Shown here: positions 32,295 to 43,147 of the stretch, piece by piece
How the letters are laid out: every line of letters starts with the position of its first letter
Position numbering within the stretch: the stretch's first letter is position 1
Origin: Serripes groenlandicus
Taxonomy: Eukaryota; Mollusca; Bivalvia; Cardiida; Cardiidae
Direction: 5' to 3'
Assembly: GCA_031761405.1 (NCBI GenBank)
Contig: JASEVX010000001.1
Coordinates: 196,743,706-196,807,705 of the forward strand
Length of the DNA stretch: 64,000 bases
Notes under the pieces: model-generated
The model's database searches: none
The model's input: only the letters and a program-made list of their open reading frames with translations
Told to the model about the DNA's origin: nothing
Position numbers and translations under genes: made by a program

Positions 32295-32406
32295 TTCCGA
32301 AATATACTCGATGTGTAGACCTTGTGATATTGGTTGACAACTCCATTACCTCGGATGAAACAGAGATCACCCTGCTAAAAGCATTCCTCGAATGGATTAC
32401 TTCAAA
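32295..32406 (+). CDS. Von Willebrand A domain start exon
   Basis: The exon is 112 nt between TTTTTTTTGTAG and GTAAGTTA. It enters in phase 1 and leaves in phase 2. The peptide PKYTRCVDLVILVDNSITSD then ITLLKAFLEWITSK looks like the first strand and helix of a VWA domain. The MIDAS motif is DNSIT, in place of the usual DxSxS. Phase 1 entry fits the intact module exon at 20614-20778. Only about 35 of the usual 170-200 VWA residues are present, and no further VWA exon is found before 42.5 kb. Confidence 0.5.
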
Positions 32407-32423
32407 GTAAGTTATTTATATTA

Positions 32424-33811
32424 ACCCTTTACCGAATACAACAATTCTGCAGCAGACGACTTTGCACATATTTTGTCAAAAACTGGAAAATCTCTATAAT
32501 TGAATGGATAACCTATGACTAAAAGTGGAAAACATTGTGGCAAATGGAGAAATTGCTCGTTTTGAGCAATTTTTCCTTTTTATACGCCGCCAGAGGCAAT
32601 GGTATATTGGCGTCATCTTCTCCGTCTGTCCGTCCGTCCGTCCATTTCTTGTGAACGCAACTCCTCCTACGTTTCTGACCGTATCTATTCAAAACTTGGT
32701 CAATGTCATAACTATAATGTGTAGATGTGCATGAAGCGGCGATTTTCCGGTTCATTGATATTTGCAAGATTTATGTCCCTTGTAACTTAGTCTCTAGCTG
32801 ATTGATATTGCAGCCTTGTGAACGCAACTCCTCCTATGTTTCTGACCGAATCTTTTCAAAACTTGATCAATGTCATGACTACAATGGGTAGATGTGCATG
32901 AAGGGGCGATTATCCGGTTCATTGATATTTGCAAGATTTATGTCCCTTGTAACTTAGTCTCTGTAGCTGATTGATATTGCAGCCTTGTGAACTTAACTCT
33001 TCCTATGTTTCTGACCAAATCTTTTCAAAACTTGGTCAATGTCATAACTATAATGGGTAGATGTGCATGAAGCGGCGATTTTACGGTTCATTGATTTTTG
33101 CAAGATTTATGTCCCTTGTAACTTAGTCTCTGTAGCTGATTGATATTGCGGCTTGTGAACGCAACTCCTCCTACATTTCTGACTGAATCTTTTCAAAACT
33201 TGGACATTATCATTACTCTAATGGGTAGATGTGCATGAAGCGGCGATTTTCCGGTTTAGCGATTTTTACAATAGTTATGCCTTTCGAAACTTGGTCTCTA
33301 TAGCATATTAACTTGAGAACGCAACTCAAGTTTCCAAACAGGTAGAACTGCATAAAGCAGGGATTATCCGGTAGAGTGATTTTTGCAAGAGTTATGCTCA
33401 GAAGGAAAAAAGGATACATATCGAAACTGCCATTTGACCTACTTTCATATCGGAAGCCTCTATAGGGTTCTATCTCTGTTTATATGTATCCTATTTTCTT
33501 CCTGACTGAAATAATTTGTTGAATGGGACATTAAGCTGTTTCTTTTCCATTAAATGATTGTTTTACCATAATGGTAGTTTTGTGATTTTTTTTCATGAAA
33601 TTACCATTTTTCGGTTCGGCCATTTTGATAGAGATTCCAATGGTAGTCTTGTGATACATGTTAAAAGCAATAATTAAAAGGACCAATCTTGATCTTTATA
33701 TTTTGTGGCGGCGTATATTGTGGCGGTCTGGCACTCTTGTTGTCACAATGATTTCAAAAAGCCATCTGCTGCAGAGGTGTCAAAAAGCGTCTATATGAGG
33801 GAAAGGGGTAA
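32424..33811. mobile_element. P element interrupted by element F
   Basis: The left part (32424-32580) ends GAGCAATTTTTCCTTTT. The right part (33742-33811) resumes GTCACAATGATTTC and ends ATATGAGGGAAAGGGG. Uninterrupted P copies read CTTTTGTCACAATG here, so the insertion point is exact. Confidence 0.85.
32582..33741 (+). mobile_element. Family F element (TATACGCCGCCA...)
   Basis: The termini TATACGCCGCCA and TGGCGGCGTATA are perfect 12-bp inverses; the end is CTGGCACTCTTGTT. It has five to six units of about 170 bp with GTGAACGCAACTCCTCC and GGTAGATGTGCATGAAGCGG. The 3' hairpin is weak compared with the other families. No protein is encoded. Confidence 0.85.
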
Positions 33812-34340
33812 CACTGTATATGAATGAAATCATGCATCCCCAATACAGATGGCTTTTGATGCCTCGGCAACAGATGAATTTCAAAAACATGTTAAAAGAA
33901 TTTGCCTCAATACAAACAACATTTTAGTTATCTCTGCCTCAAACACTGTATATGAATGAAATCATGCATCCCCAATACAGATGGCTTTTGATGCCTCGGC
34001 AACAGATGAATTTCAAAAACATGTTAAAAGAATTTGCCTCAATACAAACAACATTTTAGTTATCTCTGCCTCAAACACTGTATATGAATGAAATCATGCA
34101 TCCCCAATACAGATGGCTTTTGATGCCTCGGCAACAGATGAATTTCAAAAACATGTTAAAAGAATTTGCCTCAATACAAACAACATTTTAGTTATCTCTG
34201 CCTCAAACACTGTATATGAATGAAATCATGCATCCCCAATACAGATGGCTTTTGATGTCTCGGCAACAGATGAATTTCAAAAATATGTTAAAAGAATTTG
34301 CCTCAAAACAAACAACATTTTAGTTATCTTTGCCTCTGTA
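33812..34340. repeat. 132-bp tandem repeat, four copies
   Basis: Copies begin at 33812, 33944, 34076 and 34208. The first three are essentially identical and the fourth slightly diverged. The unit includes CACTGTATATGAATGAAATC, GATGGCTTTTGATGCCTCGG and GTTAAAAGAATTTGCCTC. It appears to derive from a P-type left arm. Confidence 0.9.
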
Positions 34341-35534
34341 TGGATCACTTCTCTTTTTAGAAGACAGCCTCATACTCTTCACATTTCGACCAAAGTTTTG
34401 AAAGCCTTGTCACATCACACAAATCACTTGTATGATCAAATTGTACCGCATAACCTTGACTCAATGTCAAGTTTAAGGTCAATGTAATGGGCACTGTAAG
34501 TAAATTTGTGCCTAGCCTCAATTTTCTTGATTGTTGTCATTAGAACTTCATATTTCATTTATGAATGGAGGATGTGCCATGACCTTGACCAAAGATTATA
34601 TGTTCAAGGTCATGATTACTATGTCTGTTGAAAAATGCACTCACATATTGACTGGTATAACTCATGGATCTTCATTTTCTTTGGCATGCTTAAAATGAAA
34701 CCTGTGTGACCATTATCTATATATTATATTTATTCTATTCATGAGCTGCATCTGTAGCGGACGTTTTTAGATCCACTGGCTGAAAGCCAGTCGAGCTTAT
34801 GTCATGGCGAATTGTCCGTCGAACAATAGTTGAATAGAATTGAAAACATGGTGGCAAAAGGAAAAAATTGCTCGTTTTGAGAAATAATTGCTCGTTTTAA
34901 GAAATTTCTTCTTTTGTCACCCTGTTTTCAAAGAGCCGTCCGCTGCAGATGCTTCAACGTGCATCTATAGATATTCCTTGATATAGGCCCCAATTGATGC
35001 ATTTGTAGCAAACAACTTTTTAAAAAAAATACACCTTTGAAAATAGGGAGACATTCCTCATAATAAGCATTTGTATATCACCCAGAAACGAAGATAAGGC
35101 GGGTAATAGAGAGTGAACTTGTCAGTTGGTTTTGATTTCTTCGCAAAATGGCTATATAGCTGTAGTTGAGTGCAACTAACATAGTAAACCAAAGTTGGTT
35201 TCATCTTCGTCCAGACGACAACTCATAGAACTTGAGACTAGAAGTAAGAACAATTATTTGAACTGCATCAGGTGGCAGTGGTTTAATTGTTCTACTATGG
35301 ATTCAGGTGCTGTGAGTTTAAACTCCTACTCGGCCATTCATTCTTTGTAATGGTTGGCAAAAGTCATTGCAGAGACATTATTCGTCTTCCCCTAAAGTCT
35401 GGGAGGGTCAAACAACTGGAGAATGTGTGGAATGTGAGAAAGCCAAGAAATGCATTGGTAGGTAAAGTCATGATGGGCATTTCTAGTCATACAGATCTTT
35501 TTCAAAAGTCGCAGTGTCAATAATAAAGCTTTTT
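34341..35534. other. Mixed decayed elements, no exon supported
   Basis: It contains a family B head stub (34768-34817: CACTGGCTGAAAGCCAGTCG), a degraded P copy (34835-34960) and a SINE-like remnant at 35270-35400 (GTGAGTTTAAACTCC; GCCATTCATTCTTTGT). The 80-residue frame from 34245 starts inside a tandem repeat and has no other support. Confidence 0.5.
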
Positions 35535-38500
35535 ATCCCCCGCTTTTTAACAACCTAGGCCAAGTTTGATCGTCACTTTCGGTGGACTTTATTCAGTCGA
35601 GTTATGGCCCCTTAATGTCGTTTGTTGCTGTTTCCGTGCAATAACTTCCACAAATGTGAACCTTTTTTTTTTCAAACTTGGTAACAACCTAGGCCAAGTT
35701 CGATCGTCACTTTCGGCGGACTTTATTCGGTGGAGTTATGGCCCCTTAATTAACAAAAAAAGTCGTTTGTCGCTGTTTCCGTTCAATAACTGCCACAAAT
35801 GGGAACCATTTTTTTTAAACTTGGTAACAACGTAAAATGCCTTAAGGGCTAAGCCAAGTTTGATAGTCACTTTCGGCAGACTATATTCGGTGGAGTTATG
35901 GCCCCTTGATTAACATAAAATGTCGTTTGTTGCTGTTTCCGTGCAATTACTGCCACAAATGTGAACCGTTTTTTTTAGCTCACCTTTGCACGAAGTGCTC
36001 AAGGTGAGTTATTGTGATGGCCTTTTGTCCGTCGTCCGTCAACTTTTTCTCCTCCGTAACCAGTGGGTCAATTGGGATGAAACTTCACAGGAAGCATCCT
36101 CACATCGACCTCACCAGAATTCCTTCAACTTTTTGGGATCCATGTAGAATTCTGGTTTCCATGACAACGAAATGAAAAAAACTTTAAAAATCTTCTTCTC
36201 CAAAACTGGTTTCAAATAATTTTGTAGAAATGTTCCTTGGATGACCCTCTATCAGATTCCTTCAAGCCATATTGATTGGTCGAAAAACATGGCCGCCAGA
36301 GGGCGGGGCTATTTTGCCTTATATGGCTATAGTGAAAACATAAAAATTCTTCTTCTCTGAAAGTGTCGGGCCGATTTTCAAATAGTTTTGTAGAAATGTT
36401 CCTTAGGTGACCCTATATCAGATTCCTTAAAGCCATGTTGATTAGTTGAAAAACATGGCCGCCACAGGGTGGGGCTATTTTGCCTTATTATATAGCTTTA
36501 GTGAAAACTTAAAAAATCTTTTGCTCCGAAAGTGTTTGGCCGATTTTCAAATAATTTTGTAGAAATATTGCTAGGGTGACCCTCTATCAAATTCCTTCAA
36601 GCCATGTTGATTGTTCAAAAAACTATGGCCGCCAGAGGGCGGGGCTTATATGGCTAAAGTGAAAAATCAGGTGAGCAATCAAGGGCCATCATGGCCCTCT
36701 TGTTTTCAAAATTGGTAACAATGTTAAATACCTTAAGAGCTAAGCCAAGTTCGATCATCACTTTCGGTGGAGTTATGGCCCCTTATTTAACAAAAAATGT
36801 CGTTTGTTGCTGTTTCCGTGCAATAACTGCCACAAATGTGAACTTTTTTTTTCCAAACTTGGTAACAAGGTTAAATGCCTTAAGGGCTAGGCCAAGTTCG
36901 ATCGTCGGACTTTATTTTGTGGAGTTATGGCCCTTTATTTAACAAAAATAGTCATTTGTTGCTGTTTTTCCGTGCAATAACTGCCACAAATGTGAATTGT
37001 TTTTTTTCACACTTGGTAGCAAAGTTAATTGCCTTAAGGGCTAGGCCATGTTCGATCGTCACTTTCGGTGGAGTTATGGCCCCTTAATTAACAAAAAATG
37101 TCGTTTTTTGCTGTTTCCGTGCAATAACTACCACAAATGTGGACCCTTTTTTTTTCAAACTAGGTAATAAGGTTAAATTCCTTAAGGGCTAGGCCCAGTT
37201 CGATCGTCACTTTCGGTGGACTTGATTCGGTCGAGTTATGGCCCCTTAATTAACAAAAAATGTCGTTTGTTGCTGTTTCCGTGCAATAACTGCCACAAAT
37301 GTGCAACTTTTTTTTTTCAAACTTAAACTTGGTAACAACCTAGGCCAAGTTCGATCGTCACTTTTGGCAGACTTTATTTGGTGCAGTTATGGCCCCTTAT
37401 TTAACAAAAAATGTCGTTTGTTGCCGTTTCCGTGCAATAACTGCCACAAATGTGAACTGTTTTTTTCCAAACTTGGTAACAAGGTTAAATGCCTTAAGGG
37501 CTAGGCCAAGTTCGATCGTCACTTTCGGTGGAGTTATGAATGTCATTTGTTACTGTTTCCGTGCAATTACTACCAGAAATGTGAACCCTTTTTTTTTCAA
37601 ACTTGGTAACAAGGTTAAATGCCTTAAGAGCTAGGCCAAGTTTGATCGTCACTTTCGGCGTACTTTATTCGGTGGAGTTATGGCCCCTTATTTAACAAAA
37701 AAATGTTGTTTGTTGCTGTTTCCGTGCAATAACTGCCACAAATGTGAACTGGTTTTTTTTCAAACTTGGTTACAAGGTTAAATGCCTTAAGAGCTAGGCC
37801 AAGTTCGATAGTCACTTTCGGCGGACGTTATTTGTGGAGTTATGGCCCCTTATTTAACAAAAAATGTCGTTTGTTGCCGTTTCCGTGCAATAACTGCCAC
37901 AAATGTGAACTGTTTTTTTCCAAACTTGGTAACAAGGTTAAATGCCTTAAGGGCTAGGCCAAGTTCGATCATCACTTTCGGTGGAGTTATGAATGTCATT
38001 TGTTACTGTTTCCGTGCAATTACTACCAGAAATGTGAACCCTTTTTTTTTCAAACTTGGTAACAAGGTTAAATTCCTTAAGGGCTAGGCCAAGTTCGATC
38101 GTCACTTTCGGCGAACTTTATTCGGTCGACTTTTGGCCCCTTAATTAACAAAAAATGTCGTTTGTTGCTGTTTCCGTGCAATAACTGCCACAAATGTTAC
38201 CTTTTTTTTTCAAACTTGGTAACAACCTAGGCCAAGTTCGATCATCACTTTCGGCGGACTTTATTCGGTGGAGTTATGGCCCCTTAATAAACAAAAAAAG
38301 TTGTTTGTTGCTGTTTCCGTGCAATAACTGCCACAAATGGGAACCATTTTTTTTAAACTTGGTAACAACGTAAAATGTCTTAAGGGCTAGGCCAACTTCG
38401 ATCGTCACTTTCGGCAGACTATATTCGGTGGAGTTATGGCCCCTTGATTAACAAAAAATGTTGTTTGTTGCTGTAATATAATCGGTTTTTTTTTCAAACT

Positions 38501-38618
38501 TGGTAACAAGGTTAAATGCCTTAAGAGCTAGGCCAAGTTCGATCGTCACTTTCGGCGGACTTTATTCCTTCATTATTTCGTGCAAGCAGGGGATATGAAT
38601 TTCATGAATTTGCTTGTT
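35535..38618 (+). mobile_element. Family G element with ~17 tandem cores
   Basis: It starts ATCCCCCGCTTTTTAACAAC and ends GCAGGGGATATGAATTTC then ATGAATTTGCTTGTTT. TATCCCC/GGGGATA are inverse. Units of about 120-165 bp contain CCAAGTTCGATCGTCACTTTC, GGAGTTATGGCCCCTTA and CCGTGCAATAACTGCC. Repeated short plus-strand frames are by-products. Element A4 interrupts it at 35977-36704. Confidence 0.8.
35977..36704 (+). mobile_element. Family A element A4 nested in G
   Basis: The head is AGCTCACCTTTGCACGAAG and the end GGTGAGCAATCAAGGGCC then ATCATGGCCCTCTTGTT. Three 155-bp cores lie between. Flanks GTGAACCGTTTT and TTTCAAAATTGG together recreate a G core T-run. Confidence 0.85.
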
Positions 38619-38621
38619 TTT

Positions 38622-40017
38622 AGCTCTACTGGCCAAAGGCCAGAAGGGCTTATGTCGTGGCGATTTGTCCGTCATGCGTGCGTGTGTGTGTGCGTGCGTG
38701 CGTGCGTCCGTTTGTCCGTAAACAATTTCTTGTTAACACGATACAGTCTTCACTTTTGAAAACCAGATATATCTGCCCATGCATGACTGGATTATGGCCC
38801 TTGAAATGGTCAAAATTGCTATAATAGAGCTTGTTAACACGATACAGTCTTCACTTTAGATATTTGGTGTGTAGTATTGTTTAGTTGACTTGTACCCAGA
38901 TTGTTCAAATGATGACTATTGATTCAAAGTTGTCCCCTGCCCAAGGTCACTTGCTTTACATCGAGATATATTGGGAAAGCTTTCAAAATCTTTTTGTCTG
39001 AAACAGAAATGCTTATATATTAGGTATGTAGCATTGTCTCGTTATCCTTTACCAAGATTGTTCGACCCTGGGTTCAAAATTGGCCCCGCTCTGGGGGTAA
39101 CCTGTTTAAAATAGAGATATATAGGGAACAACTTAGAAAATCTTCTTATTAAATACTAACTGGTACACAAACATTTCTTTGGTAAGTAATATTAAAAGAA
39201 AGACAACAAGGGTGTTCGATATTCACTTTATGGCGGTAGAGCTATACTGGTCCTCTTGTATTAGCTTTCCTGACCGCAAAATGAGTAATTGTAGTTGGAT
39301 GTCCGTCGTCATCAATTTCTTGCCATGGCAACCGAAAGGAAAATCTTTGGGTCACATAAGATATTTGATGTGTAGCATTGTCTAGTGAGCCTCTACAAAG
39401 ATTGTTCAAATTATGCCCCTGCAGTCAAAATTTGGCCCCGCATTGGGGTTCACCTGTTTTACATAGAGATACATAGGTATTCAATTTGAAAATCTTCTTG
39501 TCTGTAACTGAAAGGTGTAAAGCTTAGATATTTGGTGTGTAGTATTGTTTAGTTGTCTTGTACCCAGATTGTTCAAATGATGACTATTGATTCAAAGTTG
39601 TCCCCTGCCCAAGGTCACTTGCTTTACATCGAGATATATTGGGAAAGCTTTCAATTTTTTTTTGTCTGAAACAGAAATGCTTATATATTTGGTATGTAGC
39701 ATTGTCTTGTTATCCTTTACCAAGATTGTTCAAGTTATGACCCTTGGTTCAAAATTGGCCCCGCTCTGGGGGTAACCTGTTTAAAATAGAGATATATAGG
39801 GAACAACTTAGAAAATCTTCTTATTAAATACTAACTGGTACATAAACATTTCTTTGGTAAGTAATATTAAAAGAAAGACAACAAGGGTGTTCGATATTCA
39901 CTTTATGGCAGTAGAGCTATACTGGTCCTCTTGTATTAGCTTTCCTGACCGCAATTTGAGTAATTGTTGTTGGTATGGCAAATCACATGACATAAATCCA
40001 TCATGGCCCTCTTGTTT
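38622..40017 (+). mobile_element. Family B composite B4 with 675-bp duplication
   Basis: The head is AGCTCTACTGGCCAAAGGCC with GTGCGTGTGTGTG. The block at about 38870-39268 recurs at 39545-39960, 675 bp away, nearly identical. Each copy ends ATACTGGTCCTCTTGTA followed directly by TTAGCTTTCCTGACCGC, an end-to-start junction. The final end is TCATGGCCCTCTTGTTT. Confidence 0.75.
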
Positions 40018-40410
40018 AAAAATTGAGAAGAATCTCTAAAGCTGTATAATAACAGACGTCTCAGTATTTTCAAGATCCATTCCTAATGGTGCGAGGGGTG
40101 TTATGGGAACACATGTGAGAGGATGTGAATCTTATTCATGTTCCAATCAGATTTTCCCGAAAAATTTCAAATTAAGGAATATTTACTAAACTTACTTTTT
40201 CTGTAATTCTGCAACCATTATCGCTACTTCATAACACCTTGTGGTTGTACTTTCTTGATCAAGTTCCATACCAAGCTCGATCAGACGCTCTAACAATATG
40301 ACTAATTGACGTGTGTATATTGGGACAGTTTGACACTCTCATGTTTATTTCAGTTAATACAGAATGTGTTGCCATGGCAAATGAAATCCTCAGAAATTAC
40401 ATTTCTTATT
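40018..40410. other. Spacer, nothing recognised
   Basis: AT-rich sequence with no repeat or exon support. Confidence 0.35.
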
Positions 40411-41930
40411 ATACCCCTGATAAACGAAGTTTAGAGGGGGTATATTTGAGTATATTTATATATTGGGTATATTGGAGTCACCCTGTGGTCGATCGGTCGG
40501 TTGGTCCGTTGCAATTTTCCTTTTCCGGAGCATAACTTTAAAACTAATTGTTGGAATTTAATTAAACTTCACAAGATGATACAAAACATTGAGAGGAAGT
40601 GCAGTGTACAGGAACCATAACTCTACTTTACCTAATTACAGAGCTATTGCCCTTTGTTACTTTTTCTTGACCGGAGAATTACGTAATAACTAATAGTTGG
40701 AATTTAATCTGCATACAATGCTAGAGCATAATGAGAGGGAATGCACTGTACAAGAACCATAACTATAATTTACATAATTACAGAGTTATTGCCCTTTGTT
40801 TCTTTTTCTTGTTCATAGAGACTTGTCCAGAGCATAACTTTAAGACATATTGTTGGAATTTAATAAAACTTCAAACAATGATACAACACATTGAGAGGAA
40901 GTGTGGTGTACAGGAGCCATAACTCTACTTAACCTATTTACAGAGCTATTGCCCTTTGTTATTTATTCTTGTCCGGAGAATAACTTTATAACTAATAGAT
41001 GGAATCTAATAAAACTTCATACAATGGTAGAACACAATGAGAGGAAGTCAGTGTACAACCATAAGTAGAATTTTGTCCGGAGCATAACTTCAAAACTAAT
41101 TGTTGGAATTTAATAAAACTTCAAGCGATGATACAACACATTGAGAGGAAGTGCAGTGTACAGGAATCATAACTCTATTTTAGCTAAATGCTAAATGAGT
41201 TATTGCCCTTCCTTTACTTTTTCTTGTCCAGAGAATTACTTAATAACAAATAGATGAAATCTAATAAAACTGCATACAGTGGTAGAGCACAATTAGAGGA
41301 AGTGCAGTGTACAAAAACCATAACTCTAATTTACATAATTACAGAGTTATTGCCCTTTGTTACTTTTTGTTGAGCGTTAAAAAAAATCAAAACTACTGGA
41401 TGGAATTTAATAAATCTTCATACTATGATTCAACACATTGAGAGGAAGTGCAGTGAACAAGAACCATAACTCTATTTTAGCTAATAACAGATTGATTGCC
41501 CTTTGTTACATTTTCTTGTTCGTAGAATAAGTATGTCTCCCCCTGTATACAGGGGAGATATATTGTTTTTGTCCTTGGGGTCTGTCTGTCTGTCCGAAAT
41601 CGTGTCCGCTCCATATCTCCAAGGCGGCTTGAAGGATTTTCATGAAACTTGGGTCACATGTTCACCTCATCAAGGCGATGTGCAGAACCCATTGTTGCTT
41701 TATAGGTTGGAATGTTTTGAGAGATTTTGACAGATATTTGAGGGGGAGACATCTGTTTTTTGCAAAAAACAATTCTAGTTTTCATTGCCCTTTCTTACCT
41801 TTTTCTTGTCTGGAGATTATCTTTAAAACTACAAGTTGGAATTTAAGGTGGGGTTTCTTTATATTCCACTACCTGTTCTATCAGGGCGACGTTCGGGGGT
41901 AATAATCACATTCAGTGATAGTTCTACTTT
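40411..41930 (+). mobile_element. Family H element H1
   Basis: It starts ATACCCCTGATAAACGAAG and GGGGGTATATTTGAG with GGTCGATCGGTCGG. It ends GTTCGGGGGTAATAATCAC then ATTCAGTGATAGTTCTACTTT, with the hairpin ATCAC-ATTCA-GTGAT. Cores contain CTATTGCCCTTTGTTAC and ACACATTGAGAGGAAGTG. Element I is inserted at 41534. Confidence 0.75.
41534..41782 (+). mobile_element. Family I element (short, nested in H1)
   Basis: The termini GTCTCCCCC and GGGGGAGAC are perfect 9-bp inverses. The 3' hairpin TGTTTTTT-GC-AAAAAACA is followed by ATTCTAGTTTT. Interior: GTCCGCTCCATATCTCC and CATGAAACTTGGGTC. At about 250 bp it is the shortest complete element in the window. Confidence 0.8.
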
Positions 41931-42505
41931 ATAAATTAAATTACAATAACCCAAACTATAGTCATTGGGTTTAAGGTATGTTGGTATATTAAAAACATGG
42001 CCACCAAGTTATGGGACTATTTTTCTGGCTTTGACATAAATAAAACTTTGGAACACATTTTAAAAATGATCAGAAATGTGTTAATGGGAACGTTTTTGCT
42101 TTGTAAAACCTCAAAATATTTCACTCAGAAATTGCTGACAAGAATTTGAAATACTTTCAGATATTTTACTAGGTTACCCTTTCTTAGATGTTCATGCTAG
42201 CTTTGTTGTTAAAGATATGCTTTCACCAGAGGGTCATGTGTTTTAAATTATACAGTTTTAAAAGTCGAGTTGAAAAGTTGTTTCAAAACCACCACCATCA
42301 CGCTTTTAAAAAAAGTATGTCAAAAATCTTCTCGTCGGACTGCACTGACCTGATTTTGAAAATTACTACCATGAGTGTTTCAAAGATGACTCAAACCAAT
42401 TCCATGATTTTATTTGTAAAAAGTAACATGGTCATCAGTGAAAATTGTACATGTACATGGTCAATATAGCCACTTTGTCTATACAAATAATTGTGTCTCT
42501 TTCAG
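41931..42505. other. Intronic sequence with decayed core remnants
   Basis: Wording such as AAAACATGGCCACC and TTTCTGGCTTTGAC suggests an old family A core. It ends with the acceptor GTGTCTCTTTCAG. The 93-residue open frame at 42188 has no recognisable content. Confidence 0.35.
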
Positions 42506-42560
42506 ATCTGTGTTTATAAAAGATTACAGAAGACGCAGGCGTCAGTGTAATGTGCTTTGA
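42506..42560 (+). CDS. Possible terminal exon with poly-Arg tail
   Basis: After CTCTTTCAG one base completes a codon, then SVFIKDYRRRRRQCNVL and TGA (42558-42560). The phase 2 entry matches the exit of the VWA exon (32406), which would make this the 3' coding end. The basic RRRRR run is unusual for a secreted VWA protein. Evidence is only phase, a good acceptor and an immediate stop, so it may be fortuitous. Confidence 0.3.
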
Positions 42561-43147
42561 AATGATGTTGAATTAAAAGTATCATGGCAATAGTGTGATT
42601 TTGTTTATTGATAATGTATAAAACATCAACACATTCCTTAATTTCTACATGTTCGGTTAACGTAGACGCAGTTTATTTGCTATGTAAACAAACAGCCAGT
42701 TTATCAGATTGGCGGGCGTTGACGCCTCTGCTGCAGACAATTTGTGAAATGTTAAAAGTTGACATTTTCTTATAAAGGGCATTTTTTCCATTGTCCAACG
42801 TGATTTCCTCTGTTTTCAAACGCAGACGGTTTTAAAAGTAACGTATCATTGGTGTTTTCCTATTTATCTAGCACTTGTAGTTGTAAGATGATTGTTGGTT
42901 GATAAGTTGTAAGTTGATTGTTGGAATTGCACCCATGGATGAGGTTAACAAATATCTGAATGAACTCCTGATGACCGTTTAAAGGGTATATGGGTTCCAA
43001 AAATCCTTCCTCTGTCTTGCCTTGATCAATCTTATCCTTGAGAACCTTGTTTAAATCTCTTTGCCTTAACTGCAGTACACAATCTTTTGAAAACATAGTG
43101 ACAAATGGAGAAACTGTACATAACAAGCTATTCTAGATTGCTTGAAT
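42561..43147. other. Possible 3' UTR and spacer
   Basis: No canonical AATAAA is seen soon after the stop (AATTAAAAG at about 42571 is the nearest). Fragments of P (GACGCCTCTGCTGCAGAC at 42721; GAAAACATAGTGACAAATGG at 43090) are present. Confidence 0.35.

Noticed and set aside
34245..34487. 80-residue open frame as a gene
   Set aside because: It starts within the fourth 132-bp tandem copy, has stops in the sister copies and shows no domain or splice support.
35535..38618. Regular repeats as a CRISPR-like array
   Set aside because: Repeats of 120-165 bp without unique spacers, in intron-rich eukaryotic DNA; they are element cores.
39179..39385. Conserved protein suggested by near-identical frames at 39179 and 39854
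   Set aside because: Both lie in the 675-bp duplicated block of a non-coding element; identity reflects recent duplication.
42188..42469. 93-residue open frame as an exon
   Set aside because: It has no Met-plus-splice context, no domain and poor composition; the surrounding sequence is a decayed repeat.
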